Source of the DNA: a bacterium 210917-SL.2.15
Lineage (GTDB): Bacteria > Bacillota > Clostridia > Oscillospirales > Oscillospiraceae
Reading direction: 5' to 3'
NCBI GenBank assembly: GCA_020555605.1
Contig: JAJCJC010000010.1
Span: forward strand, 15,565 to 79,564
Length of the DNA stretch: 64,000 bases
Of this stretch, positions 52,164 to 60,872 are shown piece after piece; position 1 is the first letter of the stretch; each line of letters opens with the position of its first letter. The position numbers and the translations under genes were made by a program. The notes under the pieces were generated by a model. It was given only the letters and a program-made list of their open reading frames with translations. It did no database searches and had not been told where the DNA came from.

Positions 52164-53291
52164 ATGGAAAAACAAAGCCAGCGAAAAGTGAATAACCGCA
52201 GCGGCATTGTGATCTGTGGCTCCTATGGTTTGGGCAATGCCGGCGACGAGAGCATCCTCAAGGCTATTTTGCAGGAGGTGCGTGCCGTAGCTCCCGCCGA
52301 GGAGATTACCGTTCTCTCCCGCGATCCGGAGGAAACAAAAATGCGCCACGGCGTCTGGTCCCTCCACATGTTCGATCTGCCCGCCATTCACCGCCTGATG
52401 GGACGCGCCAAGCTCTACATCAACGGCGGCGGCAGCCTGATCCAGGACGTGACCTCCCGCCGCAGTTTATGGTATTACCTCTTTACCCTGCGCATGGCCA
52501 AGCGCCGCGGCTGCAAGGTGCTGATGTACGGCTGCGGTATCGGTCCGGTCAAGCACCCCAAGGACGTTGCGCTCACCCGCAGAACGCTCAACGGCTGCGT
52601 GGATGCCATCACACTGCGGGAGGATTCCAGCCTGAAGGAGCTGCAGCGCTTTGGCGTTACGAAACCCGAAATCGTTTTGGCCTCCGATCCCGCGCTGACG
52701 CTGCAACGCGCCGACGAGGCGGACATTGACCGCATGATGGAACAAAGCGGCCTCGCGCCCCACGGCGCCTATCTCGGCATCTGTCTGCGGGATTGGCCCG
52801 GTTTTGCAGAAAAAGCGCCGATGTTCGCCGCCGCGGTGCGCTACGCCCGGAGCGAACACGGACTCACCCCGGTATTTTTCTCCATCAACCACCGCTCGGA
52901 CGGCGCCGCCGCCGATCAGGTGGTCCGCTACCTGGAGAATAAGCCCTGCATTCTCCGCCAGCCCCTGTCCACCGAATTGACGCTGGGGCTGATGAGCCGC
53001 ATGCGGGCTGTCATTTCCATGCGCCTGCACGGGCTGATTTTTGCCGCCGGACAAGGGGTGCCGCTGGTCGGCGTGGTGTACGATCCCAAAGTCAGCGCTT
53101 TCCTGTCCTATATGGGGCAGGAACTGTATGAGGATCTGTCCCAACTCAGCACAGAAAGCCTTTGTGCCAAATTGGATCAGGCGCTGTCATTGGGCGCAGA
53201 CCCGGCCGCACTGAAGGACAGCGTGGACCGTCTGCGCCACATCGAACAGCACAATCCCGATACGATGCGCAAGCTTTTGCAGGCGCCCTGA
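52164..53291 (+). CDS. csaB: Polysaccharide pyruvyl transferase CsaB
   Basis: A 375-residue enzyme that adds a pyruvate ketal from PEP to ManNAc of secondary cell-wall polymer. ICGSYGLGNAGDESILKAIL at the start, LYINGGGSLIQDVTSRRSLW, LMYGCGIGPVKHPKD, TLREDSSLKELQRFGV and VISMRLHGLIFAAGQGVPLV are the family blocks. The pyruvylated polymer is the ligand of SLH domains, and two SLH proteins lie in this window (14.6 and 40.3 kb). The ATG 52164 is preceded by GGCGGAGGCGAGG. It is probably co-transcribed with the glycosyltransferase. Confidence 0.92.
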   Translation: MEKQSQRKVNNRSGIVICGSYGLGNAGDESILKAILQEVRAVAPAEEITVLSRDPEETKMRHGVWSLHMFDLPAIHRLMGRAKLYINGGGSLIQDVTSRRSLWYYLFTLRMAKRRGCKVLMYGCGIGPVKHPKDVALTRRTLNGCVDAITLREDSSLKELQRFGVTKPEIVLASDPALTLQRADEADIDRMMEQSGLAPHGAYLGICLRDWPGFAEKAPMFAAAVRYARSEHGLTPVFFSINHRSDGAAADQVVRYLENKPCILRQPLSTELTLGLMSRMRAVISMRLHGLIFAAGQGVPLVGVVYDPKVSAFLSYMGQELYEDLSQLSTESLCAKLDQALSLGADPAALKDSVDRLRHIEQHNPDTMRKLLQAP

Positions 53292-53302
53292 ACTGTGCGC
53301 AA

Positions 53303-53345
53303 CAGCCGGGAGACAACACTTTGGCTCCCGGCTCTTTCTGTTTCA
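53303..53345 (+). terminator. Terminator after csaB
   Basis: AGCCGGGAG and CTCCCGGCT with loop between, followed by CTTTCTGTTTC. Confidence 0.7.
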
Positions 53346-53363
53346 TTTCATAAGGAGGATTTT

Positions 53364-55667
53364 ATGAAATTCCCACATATCCCCCCCTTTACCCAACTGA
53401 TCAAAGAAGATATCCCCATGGTATTTCGGATTTTTGCACGGGATATCCGCAATTTATGGCGCCGCCCCGTGGCACTGATCATTGTGTTGGGCGTGGCATT
53501 CATTCCCAGCCTATACGCATGGATCAATATTTATGCCAACTGGGATCCATACGGCAACACCGGAAACCTGCAGGTGGCTGTGGCCAGCAAGGATGCCGGG
53601 TACCAAGTGGAAGGCGTTACCGTCAACATGGGGGACAGCGTCATTGAAAGTCTGCGCGGCGATGAAAATTTCGACTGGCAGTTTACCAGCGAGGCAGAGG
53701 CCCGCGACGGCGTGGAATCCGGCAAATATTATGCAGCGGTGATTATCCCCACCAGCTTCACAGAAGATATTGTCACATTCATCACCGACAGCACAGAGCG
53801 CCCCGCCATCGAGTATTACAGCAACGAAAAGAAAAACGCCATTGCCGCAAAAATCACCACCACCGGCATGGGTACACTGCGCAGCACAATCAATGAGCAA
53901 TTTATCAACACCGTTTCCGCTGCAGCCTTGGATGTACTGAATATAACAGACAACATGCTGGAGAAAAAAGAAGATTCTATTATGGATCATTTGACTTCCT
54001 CACTGGAAAAAACCAGCCAGGATATTGACCGTTTTTCCTCCGCAGTGGATCTGCTGATCGAAACCGCTCAATCCGCTCAGGAGCTGACCGCAGCGGCCCA
54101 GGCACTGCTACCGGATACCGACAGCACCATCCAGGACAGTTTAACCGCTTTGGGTAGCCTGCGCGCGCTGACCGACGCTTCCGACGCCACGGCCAGCGCC
54201 CTCACCGATGCACTGCAAAGCAATATGGATGCCGTTGTGGACAATGTTGAAACCATATACGACGATCTGGAAGACGCCGCGGGTGACGCTGAAGGGATTT
54301 CCTCCGATGCAGCCGCTGCACTGGATCGGGTTTCCTCCGCTGCCGACAGCGCAGCCGATGCGGTAAAGCGGACCCGCGCCTTTCTCGCCCACATGGAAGA
54401 CAGCCTTCTGTCTATGGCTCACCGATTCGATACCGTGATCAACGACCTGAAAAATGCAGGCCTCCCGTTGCCTTCTTTCAGCGGCAACCTGGAACAGAAA
54501 CTCAAGCAGGCGATTGATCCCCACCTTACCGCGCTGGACAACCTGCGGGATGATTTACGTGAGATCAGCCGCAGCGCAGGAAAAGCCGCAGATACTATAC
54601 GGACTGATGGCACATTGCCTGCCTCCCAGCTCTCCACGCTGCGCAATCACTTGAAAACACTGCGCAGCGATCTGAACACAGTCAAAGAACAGTATCAAAA
54701 CACCGTATCCCCGTGCCTGGACGATACCCTGAATCAATTTTACACCTGCCTGGACGACCTCTCCGGCCTGCTGGTAACACTGAATCAGGATCTGCCTCTG
54801 ATCAAAAATGTACTGACCGGTGTAGACGGCTCTCTGGAACACTCCATCGCCGCCCTCCAGCAGTCCGGCACGCTGCTCCGCAGTGCAAAAAGCGACGTGG
54901 ATTCCCTGCTCAGTGATCTGAACTCCGTGGAAAAAGACGAGCGTTTCGCCAAACTGCTGGATATGGTCCGCGAAGATCCTGATACTGTGGCCGACTTTCT
55001 GGCTTCTCCGGTGGAACTGACCACCAAACATGTATACCCTGTAGAAAACTACGGTTCCTCCATGACCCCCTTCTACAGCATCCTGGCTATCTGGGTTGGC
55101 GGCCTTCTTGCCTGTTCTATTTTGAAAACCAACGTAAAGGAAGACGAAAAACTTCGAAATATTCCCCCCACAGTGGCTTACTTCGGCCGCTACTGCCTGT
55201 TTGCTGCAGTGGCACTGCTGCAGGGTCTGATCATTTGCCTGGGCGATCTCTTTATCCTGCGGATCCAGTGTCTGTATCCGCTGCGTTTTATCGCCGTCGG
55301 ACTGGTAGCTGCGCTGGTATACTCTCTGATGATGTATACACTGACCGTTTCGTTCAAAGATGTCGGCAAAGCCATTGCAGTGGTGATTATGATCGTTCAG
55401 GTCGCCGGTGCCGGAGGCACCTTCCCTGTGGAACTGCTGCCCGAATTCTTCCAGGCCACCAATCCTTACATGCCTTTCACGTTCTGCATTAATGCCATGC
55501 GCGAGTGTATTGGCGGTATGTACGGAAACAACTATACGACATATCTGCTCTCCGTCAGCGCAATCTACATTCCCATTTCCCTGCTGATTGGTATCGTGCT
55601 GCGCCGCCCAATCATCTGGCTGATGAATTTCTTTGAGCATCAGGTAGAAAAGACCGGCCTTTTATAA
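53364..55667 (+). CDS. YhgE/Pip-family ABC-2-type membrane protein
   Basis: A 767-residue protein. A single N-terminal membrane helix (PVALIIVLGVAFIPSLYAWI) is followed by NWDPYGNTGNLQVAVASKDA, the YhgE/Pip signature. Residues about 190-530 are a long alpha-helical extracellular region with many Asp/Ala heptads, and five membrane helices close the protein (residues 560-760, including MTPFYSILAIWVGGLLACSI). Relatives include phage-infection protein Pip and the EsaA-type component of type VII secretion. No ESX substrates or ATPase are nearby, so function is open. AAGGAGG precedes ATG 53364. Confidence 0.88.
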   Translation: MKFPHIPPFTQLIKEDIPMVFRIFARDIRNLWRRPVALIIVLGVAFIPSLYAWINIYANWDPYGNTGNLQVAVASKDAGYQVEGVTVNMGDSVIESLRGDENFDWQFTSEAEARDGVESGKYYAAVIIPTSFTEDIVTFITDSTERPAIEYYSNEKKNAIAAKITTTGMGTLRSTINEQFINTVSAAALDVLNITDNMLEKKEDSIMDHLTSSLEKTSQDIDRFSSAVDLLIETAQSAQELTAAAQALLPDTDSTIQDSLTALGSLRALTDASDATASALTDALQSNMDAVVDNVETIYDDLEDAAGDAEGISSDAAAALDRVSSAADSAADAVKRTRAFLAHMEDSLLSMAHRFDTVINDLKNAGLPLPSFSGNLEQKLKQAIDPHLTALDNLRDDLREISRSAGKAADTIRTDGTLPASQLSTLRNHLKTLRSDLNTVKEQYQNTVSPCLDDTLNQFYTCLDDLSGLLVTLNQDLPLIKNVLTGVDGSLEHSIAALQQSGTLLRSAKSDVDSLLSDLNSVEKDERFAKLLDMVREDPDTVADFLASPVELTTKHVYPVENYGSSMTPFYSILAIWVGGLLACSILKTNVKEDEKLRNIPPTVAYFGRYCLFAAVALLQGLIICLGDLFILRIQCLYPLRFIAVGLVAALVYSLMMYTLTVSFKDVGKAIAVVIMIVQVAGAGGTFPVELLPEFFQATNPYMPFTFCINAMRECIGGMYGNNYTTYLLSVSAIYIPISLLIGIVLRRPIIWLMNFFEHQVEKTGLL

Positions 55668-55745
55668 AAGGCGCGCAAATATGGACAAAAGGCGGCATTG
55701 TTTTTCTTTTCCCATTGTAAAGGTACACGAACATTGAAAAAACGC

Positions 55746-55774
55746 TTGAATTTCCCCTTTGTTTTTTATATGAT
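55746..55774 (+). promoter_or_regulatory. Promoter of the purine operon
   Basis: TTGAAT (55746-55751), 17 bases, TATGAT (55769-55774). No purine riboswitch core was found downstream. Confidence 0.65.
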
Positions 55775-55805
55775 AAAGGTATCTTTCATCGCAGGAGGGA
55801 ACGCC

Positions 55806-55874
55806 ATGTACTCGTTTTTTTGGATTCTCCGCCGGGCACATGGCCGCTTCATGCCCGCATCTATCCACGCATGA
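55806..55874 (+). CDS. 22-residue leader peptide upstream of purE
   Basis: ATG 55806 follows AGGAGGG at ideal spacing and encodes a peptide starting MYSFFWILRRAHGR and ending in ASIHA before TGA 55874. It lies between the promoter and a strong intrinsic terminator (55885-55918) that ends before purE. The arrangement promoter-small ORF-terminator-operon is that of an attenuator. The peptide has no long run of a single amino acid; FFW and RR are the only clusters, so the signal is unclear. Confidence 0.55.
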   Translation: MYSFFWILRRAHGRFMPASIHA

Positions 55875-55884
55875 TGCCCTACAA

Positions 55885-55918
55885 GTGCAGACCGCGCCGC
55901 GCGGTCTGCGCTTTTTTG
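55885..55918 (+). terminator. Attenuator-like terminator before purE
   Basis: GCAGACCGCG, loop CCG, CGCGGTCTGC and then GCTTTTTTGTT. It stands between the leader peptide and purE, so purine transcription must pass it. Confidence 0.8.
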
Positions 55919-55972
55919 TTGTTTCCTGCGCATCAATATCCATTTACAGACGATTGAAGGAGGACATCATTG

Positions 55973-56464
55973 ATGAAAAAAGTTGCCGTAATCATGGGGT
56001 CTGACAGCGATTGGCCCGTAGTCAAAGCCGCCGTGGAACAGCTGAAGGACTTCAGCATTCCCTATGAAGCCCATATCCTCAGCGCCCACCGTACGCCGGT
56101 GGAGGCCGCCGCCTATGCCAGTTCCGCCAGGGAAAACGACATTGGCGTCATCATCTGCGCCGCCGGCATGGCCGCCCATCTGGCCGGTGCTTTCGCCGCC
56201 AATACCACACTGCCTGTCATCGGTATCCCCATGAAGGGCGGAGCCGTTGACGGCCTGGACGCTCTGCTTTCCACCGTGCAGATGCCCAGCGGCATCCCGG
56301 TAGCCACCGTGGCGCTGAACGGCGCGAAAAACGCCGCCGTGCTAGCCGCCCAGATCCTGGCCGTATCCGATGCGGATCTGGCCGCCAAACTGGATGCCGC
56401 CCGCGCTTCCATGTCCGCCCAAATCGCGGCCAAGGACGCAAAGCTCCAGGCGGAACTCGGCTGA
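55973..56464 (+). CDS. purE: N5-carboxyaminoimidazole ribonucleotide mutase
   Basis: A 163-residue class I Pur[21 protein letters not shown] begins the protein, [20 protein letters not shown] carries the catalytic SAHR histidine, [20 protein letters not shown] and [20 protein letters not shown] line the active site. It moves the carboxylate from N5-CAIR to give CAIR, so a purK is expected but is not in this window. ATG 55973 after AGGAGG is preferred over the TTG one codon earlier. Confidence 0.95.
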   Translation: MKKVAVIMGSDSDWPVVKAAVEQLKDFSIPYEAHILSAHRTPVEAAAYASSARENDIGVIICAAGMAAHLAGAFAANTTLPVIGIPMKGGAVDGLDALLSTVQMPSGIPVATVALNGAKNAAVLAAQILAVSDADLAAKLDAARASMSAQIAAKDAKLQAELG

Positions 56465-56552
56465 ACGGAATCCCGGCAGGCCCGTTAAGGCCTCTTTTGA
56501 TCCATATATACTATTTTTACCATCTTAAAACAGCAGAAAGGATGAATCGAGC

Positions 56553-57263
56553 ATGGAAAAGCGTGAACAACTGTATGAGGGCAAAGCTAAAAAGGTCTTT
56601 GCAACGGACGATCCCAATCTGGTCATTGTGGACTACAAAGACGACGCCACCGCGTTCAACGGCGCCAAGAAGGGCACCATTGTGGGCAAGGGCGTGATCA
56701 ACAACAAGCTGACCAATTACCTGATGCAGGTGCTGGAAAAAGAGGGCGTGCCCACCCATTTCGTCGAGGAACTGAGCGAACGCGAAACCGTGGTGAAAAA
56801 AGTCACCATCGTTCCCCTGGAGGTCATCATTCGCAACATCTCCGCCGGCTCCTTTGCCAAGCGCTACGGCGTGGAGGAGGGCATCGTGTTCAAAGCCCCC
56901 ACCGTCGAATTTTCCTACAAGAGCGATCCGCTGGACGATCCCCTGCTCAACCACTATCATGCCCTGGCCCTGGGCCTTGCCACTCAGGAGGAGATCAACC
57001 AGATCATCGCCATGGCTTTCAAGGTCAACGATGTGCTCAAGCGCTTCTTCTCCGAAGTGGGCGTCACGCTGGTGGACTTCAAGCTGGAATTCGGCAAGAC
57101 CAGCGACGGCAAGCTGGTGCTGGCCGATGAGATCAGCCCCGACACCTGCCGTCTGTGGGACAGCAAGACCGGCGAAAAGCTGGACAAAGATCGCTTCCGC
57201 CGCGATATGGGCGGCGTAGAGGATGCCTACCAGGAGATCATGCGCCGCGTGTTCGGCGAATAA
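56553..57263 (+). CDS. purC: SAICAR synthase
   Basis: A 236-residue ligase that joins aspartate to CAIR with [63 protein letters not shown] and [14 protein letters not shown] are the conserved blocks. AGAAAGGATG precedes the ATG. It follows purE by about 90 bases; purF, which often sits next, is absent. Confidence 0.95.
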   Translation: MEKREQLYEGKAKKVFATDDPNLVIVDYKDDATAFNGAKKGTIVGKGVINNKLTNYLMQVLEKEGVPTHFVEELSERETVVKKVTIVPLEVIIRNISAGSFAKRYGVEEGIVFKAPTVEFSYKSDPLDDPLLNHYHALALGLATQEEINQIIAMAFKVNDVLKRFFSEVGVTLVDFKLEFGKTSDGKLVLADEISPDTCRLWDSKTGEKLDKDRFRRDMGGVEDAYQEIMRRVFGE

Positions 57264-57302
57264 GCGTTCACACTGCCCACTGAAAGAGAGGAGAGCATTC
57301 CA

Positions 57303-58346
57303 ATGAGCATTTCCAAAAGCGACAGCTACGCGGCGGCCGGCGTGGACGTAACCGCGGGCTACGCTTCCAACAATTTGATCAAACCCATGGTGGAATCCAC
57401 CTATATCCCCGGCGTCATCGGCACGCTGGGCGGCTTCGGCGGCTGCTTCCAGCTGCCCGCAGGCTACACCGAGCCGGTGCTGGTGTCCGGCACCGACGGC
57501 GTGGGTACCAAGCTGAAGCTGGCCTATCTCATGGACCGGCATGACACCGTGGGTGTGGACTGCGTGGCCATGTGCGTCAATGATATTATCTGCGGCGGCG
57601 CAAAGCCCCTGTTTTTCCTGGACTACATGGCTATGGGAAAAAATGTGCCCGAGCGCACCGCCGAAATCGTCAAAGGCGTGGTGGAGGGCTGTAAGCAGGC
57701 CGGCTGTGCCCTGATCGGCGGCGAGACCGCCGAAATGCCCGGCCTGTACGCCGAGGATGAATACGACCTGGCCGGTTATTCCACCGGCATCGTGGAAAAG
57801 AGCCGAATGTTGGACAACAGCGGCATGACTGAGGGCGATGTGCTGATCGGTCTGGCCGCTTCCGGCTGCCATTCCAACGGCTTCTCCCTGATCCGCAAGG
57901 TGTTCAACATCGACAGTGATCCCGATGTGCTCAACCGTTATACTGACCGGCTGGGCAAGCCCCTGGGCGAGGTACTGATCACCCCCACCAGAATCTATGT
58001 CAAATCCGTTCTGCGCTTGCTGGACGAAGGGCTGTCCATCCACGGCATCTCCCACATCACCGGCGGCGGCTTCTATGAAAACGTGCCTCGCATGATGAAG
58101 GAGGGACTGACCGCAGAAATCGATACCTCCGCCTACGAGCTGCCCGAGATCTTTAAGCTGCTCTCCGAGGTCGGTGAGATCCCCATGCGCGATATGTATA
58201 ATACCTTCAACATGGGCATCGGCATGGTGCTGGCTCTTCCGGCAGGCGAAGCCGAAAAAGCGCTGAAATTGCTGCGTGAAGCAGGAGAAACCGCCTGCCG
58301 TCTGGGCGTCGTCACAACTGGCGAGGACGCTGTTGTGGTGAAATAA
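57303..58346 (+). CDS. purM: Phosphoribosylformylglycinamidine cyclo-ligase
   Basis: A 347-residue AIR synthetase. YAAAGVDVTAGYASNNLIK, VSGTDGVGTKLKLAYLMDRH, DCVAMCVNDIICGGAKPLFF and LIGGETAEMPGLY are the ATP and substrate motifs; SNGFSLIRKV and GGGFYENVPRM lie in the C-terminal half. GAGAGGAG precedes the ATG. It ends 3 bases before purN. Confidence 0.96.
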   Translation: MSISKSDSYAAAGVDVTAGYASNNLIKPMVESTYIPGVIGTLGGFGGCFQLPAGYTEPVLVSGTDGVGTKLKLAYLMDRHDTVGVDCVAMCVNDIICGGAKPLFFLDYMAMGKNVPERTAEIVKGVVEGCKQAGCALIGGETAEMPGLYAEDEYDLAGYSTGIVEKSRMLDNSGMTEGDVLIGLAASGCHSNGFSLIRKVFNIDSDPDVLNRYTDRLGKPLGEVLITPTRIYVKSVLRLLDEGLSIHGISHITGGGFYENVPRMMKEGLTAEIDTSAYELPEIFKLLSEVGEIPMRDMYNTFNMGIGMVLALPAGEAEKALKLLREAGETACRLGVVTTGEDAVVVK

Positions 58347-58349
58347 GTC

Positions 58350-58982
58350 ATGAAAAACATTGTTGTACTGGTGTCTGGCGGCGGCACAAACCTGCAGGCT
58401 CTGCTGGACGCCCAGGAGCGCGGCGAGATCCGGGACGGCAAAATCATCGCCGTCATCTCCTCCACCTCCGGCGCGTTTGCCCTGGAGCGGGCCAAAGGGG
58501 CCAACGTGCCCGGCTATGTCGTAAATCGCAAGGACTACGACAGCCGTGAGGCATTTACCGGAGCGCTTCTGGACAAGCTGTCCGAACTGAACGCCGACCT
58601 GATCGTGCTGGCAGGTTTTCTCTATATCCTCTCTCCCGCCTTTGTTGAACGGTATGAAAACCGTATCATCAACATCCATCCCGCCCTGATCCCCTCCTTC
58701 TGTGGCGACGGATTTTACGGACTCAAAGTGCATGAAAAGGCGCTGGAATACGGCGTGAAGCTGACCGGCGCCACCGTGCACTTTGTCTCCGCCGAAGCCG
58801 ACGCCGGTCCCATTATTCTGCAAAAAGCCGTTGCCATTGAAGAGGGTGATACGGCGGAAATTCTTCAAAAGCGTGTGATGGAACAGGCCGAGTGGAAGCT
58901 GCTGCCCGAGGCGGTTAGCCTGTTCTGCCAGGGACGGCTGCATGTTGAAGGCCGCATTGTACACATTGATCAAGCCGAATAA
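58350..58982 (+). CDS. purN: Phosphoribosylglycinamide formyltransferase
   Basis: A 210-residue folate-dependent GAR transformylase. IVVLVSGGGTNLQALLDAQ is the phosphate loop, LAGFLYILSPAFVERYENRI then NIHPALIPSFCGDGFYGLKV holds the catalytic Asn-His, and TVHFVSAEADAGPIILQKAV the catalytic aspartate. It starts 3 bases after purM. The length is normal. Confidence 0.95.
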   Translation: MKNIVVLVSGGGTNLQALLDAQERGEIRDGKIIAVISSTSGAFALERAKGANVPGYVVNRKDYDSREAFTGALLDKLSELNADLIVLAGFLYILSPAFVERYENRIINIHPALIPSFCGDGFYGLKVHEKALEYGVKLTGATVHFVSAEADAGPIILQKAVAIEEGDTAEILQKRVMEQAEWKLLPEAVSLFCQGRLHVEGRIVHIDQAE

Positions 58983-58997
58983 AAAGGAGCGACAGAG

Positions 58998-59705
58998 ATG
59001 AAAACAATTGACATCCAGCAGGAGCTGGAACACAACAGCTATCCCGGCCGCGGCATTATCCTGGGCCGCAGCGCCGACAACGAAAACGCCGTCATCGCCT
59101 ATTGGATCATGGGCCGCAGCGCCAACTCCCGCAACCGTGTATTCACCGAAACTGAGGACGGCATCCAGACCGAGGCCTTCGACGCCAGCAAACTGGAAGA
59201 TCCTTCCCTGATCATCTATCATCCCGTGCGCTGCCTCGGGGACGGCACTACCATCGTCACCAACGGCGATCAAACCGACACCATCCGAGATGGCCTGCTG
59301 GAAGGGAAAACGTTTGCCCAGTGCCTGCGCATCCGCGCCTTCGAGCCAGACGCACCCAACTACACCCCTCGCATTTCGGGTCTGATGCACAAGGACGGCA
59401 CCTATGCCCTGTCCATTCTGAAAAGCGACCGGGGCGATCCTTCCTGCTGCTGCCGCTATTTTTTCGGCTATGACAATCCCACGCCTGGCGAGGGCCGCTA
59501 CATCTCTACCTACATGGGCGACGGCGATCCCTTGCCCTCCTTTGAGGGCGAACCCAAACCCGTGCAGATCGCAGGCAAGATCGATGCCTTCGGCGAACTG
59601 CTGTGGAACGCTCTGAACGAGGACAACAAAGTCTCCCTTTTTGTGCGTTATATCCATCTGCTCAGCAGCGAAACCGAAAGCCGCATTTATAACAAAAACA
59701 TCTGA
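58998..59705 (+). CDS. Stand-alone IMP cyclohydrolase (PurO-like)
   Basis: A 235-residue protein of the IMP_cyclohyd family, related to archaeal PurO. PGRGIILGRSADNENAVIAY, WIMGRSANSRNRVF, IIYHPVRCLGDGTTIVTNGD and FFGYDNPTPGEGRYISTYMG are typical of it. It would close the ring of FAICAR to IMP, the job usually done by the N-terminal half of PurH. The neighbouring formyltransferase lacks that half, so this protein fills the gap. AAAAAGGAG precedes the ATG. Confidence 0.9.
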   Translation: MKTIDIQQELEHNSYPGRGIILGRSADNENAVIAYWIMGRSANSRNRVFTETEDGIQTEAFDASKLEDPSLIIYHPVRCLGDGTTIVTNGDQTDTIRDGLLEGKTFAQCLRIRAFEPDAPNYTPRISGLMHKDGTYALSILKSDRGDPSCCCRYFFGYDNPTPGEGRYISTYMGDGDPLPSFEGEPKPVQIAGKIDAFGELLWNALNEDNKVSLFVRYIHLLSSETESRIYNKNI

Positions 59706-59710
59706 ACGCC

Positions 59711-60847
59711 ATGCGCAGACCGTTTGAAGTAGACCCCAGCGCGCTGCGGGATTTTCATCCTGTACAGACGCCCCTGGCCGCGCTGGCGCAGACCCTGCCG
59801 CAAAACTATCCGCCGCTGCACGGCGCGCCCTGCAGCCGCGAAACCTTTCTGGCATTGCTGTGCGGCATTGCCGCCCTGCGTAAAACTCCCGGCATCGCCG
59901 GACCGTCTGAAGCCGGTTCCGACGTGTTTACGACTCTGCCGCAGTGCGCCGGCGAGGCGCAGGCCGCCGCCTGCCGCGCCCATTTGAAAACCGTGTTCGG
60001 CATCACCGATAAGGAAAGCCTGCGGGATTTCTGTAACCGGGAGATCCGCGTCCATGAAAACTATCTGGATTTTGAAAGCTTCTGGGAAGGCCGTCCTGCG
60101 TTTGCTCTGGAAGAACTGAACACAGGTGGGAGGGCATGGTTCTGCAATGCCCGAGATTTTGCCGCCCAATTCTATCCGCTTCTGGGCCGGCACGGCTTCC
60201 TGGGCTGGGACATCAGCGAATGCATGGGCCACCTGCGCGCCGCCTATGCCTGCGGCCTGCTTCGGCGGGAAGAACTGGACGAACTGGCCGACTATTGGCT
60301 CCAGCAAGCCGCTACATTTGAAAATTGGACGGACTACGCCCTCAGTCTGGTGTGCGGCGCATTCTACTGGGATTTCCGCCACGGGGCCGACAACGCCCAA
60401 GTGGAACAGGACGCGGCGCTCTGGATGAATCTCACCGGCATGCTGCTCAGCAATGAAGCTGCCTGGGGTAGCGGACTGTGGTATACGCCCCCGGGCAAGC
60501 AGTACGCTATTCCCGCCGCGGATATCCGCCCGTTGCTGCGCGATTGGGACGGCCCGGCCGGCTGCATCGCCAGCGACCGCATCACAGTGGACGGCTGCCG
60601 TGTGGGCTGGTGTTACCGCGAAGAACCGTCATCAGACTATCCCGACAGCGGCTGGCGTTTTTTCGCCGGAGACGAATCCCCGGAATACACCAACGATCCC
60701 GATCATGCGGGTATTTATGCCCTCAATACCATCTGCAACAACGACCCGGATATTCTGCCCTTGCTGAACACCCCTGTCGGCACAGCGTTTTGCCGTGATA
60801 AAAAGGGGGTTTTTCGACGGGAGCACTTTACCCCGCCGGAAAATTGA
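59711..60847 (+). CDS. DUF1266-DUF2185 fusion protein in the purine operon
   Basis: A 378-residue soluble protein. The middle (residues about 120-230) resembles DUF1266: [73 protein letters not shown]. Residues about 280-370 match DUF2185 (Imm33-like): [63 protein letters not shown]2185 proteins occur as immunity proteins of polymorphic toxins and as stand-alone proteins of unknown role. The ATG is 5 bases after the IMP cyclohydrolase and the stop 25 bases before the formyltransferase, so it is inside the operon. Function unknown. Confidence 0.82.
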   Translation: MRRPFEVDPSALRDFHPVQTPLAALAQTLPQNYPPLHGAPCSRETFLALLCGIAALRKTPGIAGPSEAGSDVFTTLPQCAGEAQAAACRAHLKTVFGITDKESLRDFCNREIRVHENYLDFESFWEGRPAFALEELNTGGRAWFCNARDFAAQFYPLLGRHGFLGWDISECMGHLRAAYACGLLRREELDELADYWLQQAATFENWTDYALSLVCGAFYWDFRHGADNAQVEQDAALWMNLTGMLLSNEAAWGSGLWYTPPGKQYAIPAADIRPLLRDWDGPAGCIASDRITVDGCRVGWCYREEPSSDYPDSGWRFFAGDESPEYTNDPDHAGIYALNTICNNDPDILPLLNTPVGTAFCRDKKGVFRREHFTPPEN

Positions 60848-60872
60848 TTCAAATGAAAGGATGTGCTTTCCC

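Noticed and set aside
55775-55972. Purine (guanine/adenine) or PRPP riboswitch before purE
   Set aside because: No three-way-junction core such as TATAA...TCTACC was found; only a small ORF and terminator are seen.
56517-59855. Very long minus-strand open frame across the purine genes
   Set aside because: It is the shadow of purC, purM, purN and the IMP cyclohydrolase; the plus-strand proteins have full family motifs, and the antisense product is His/Gly/Gln-rich with no known domain.
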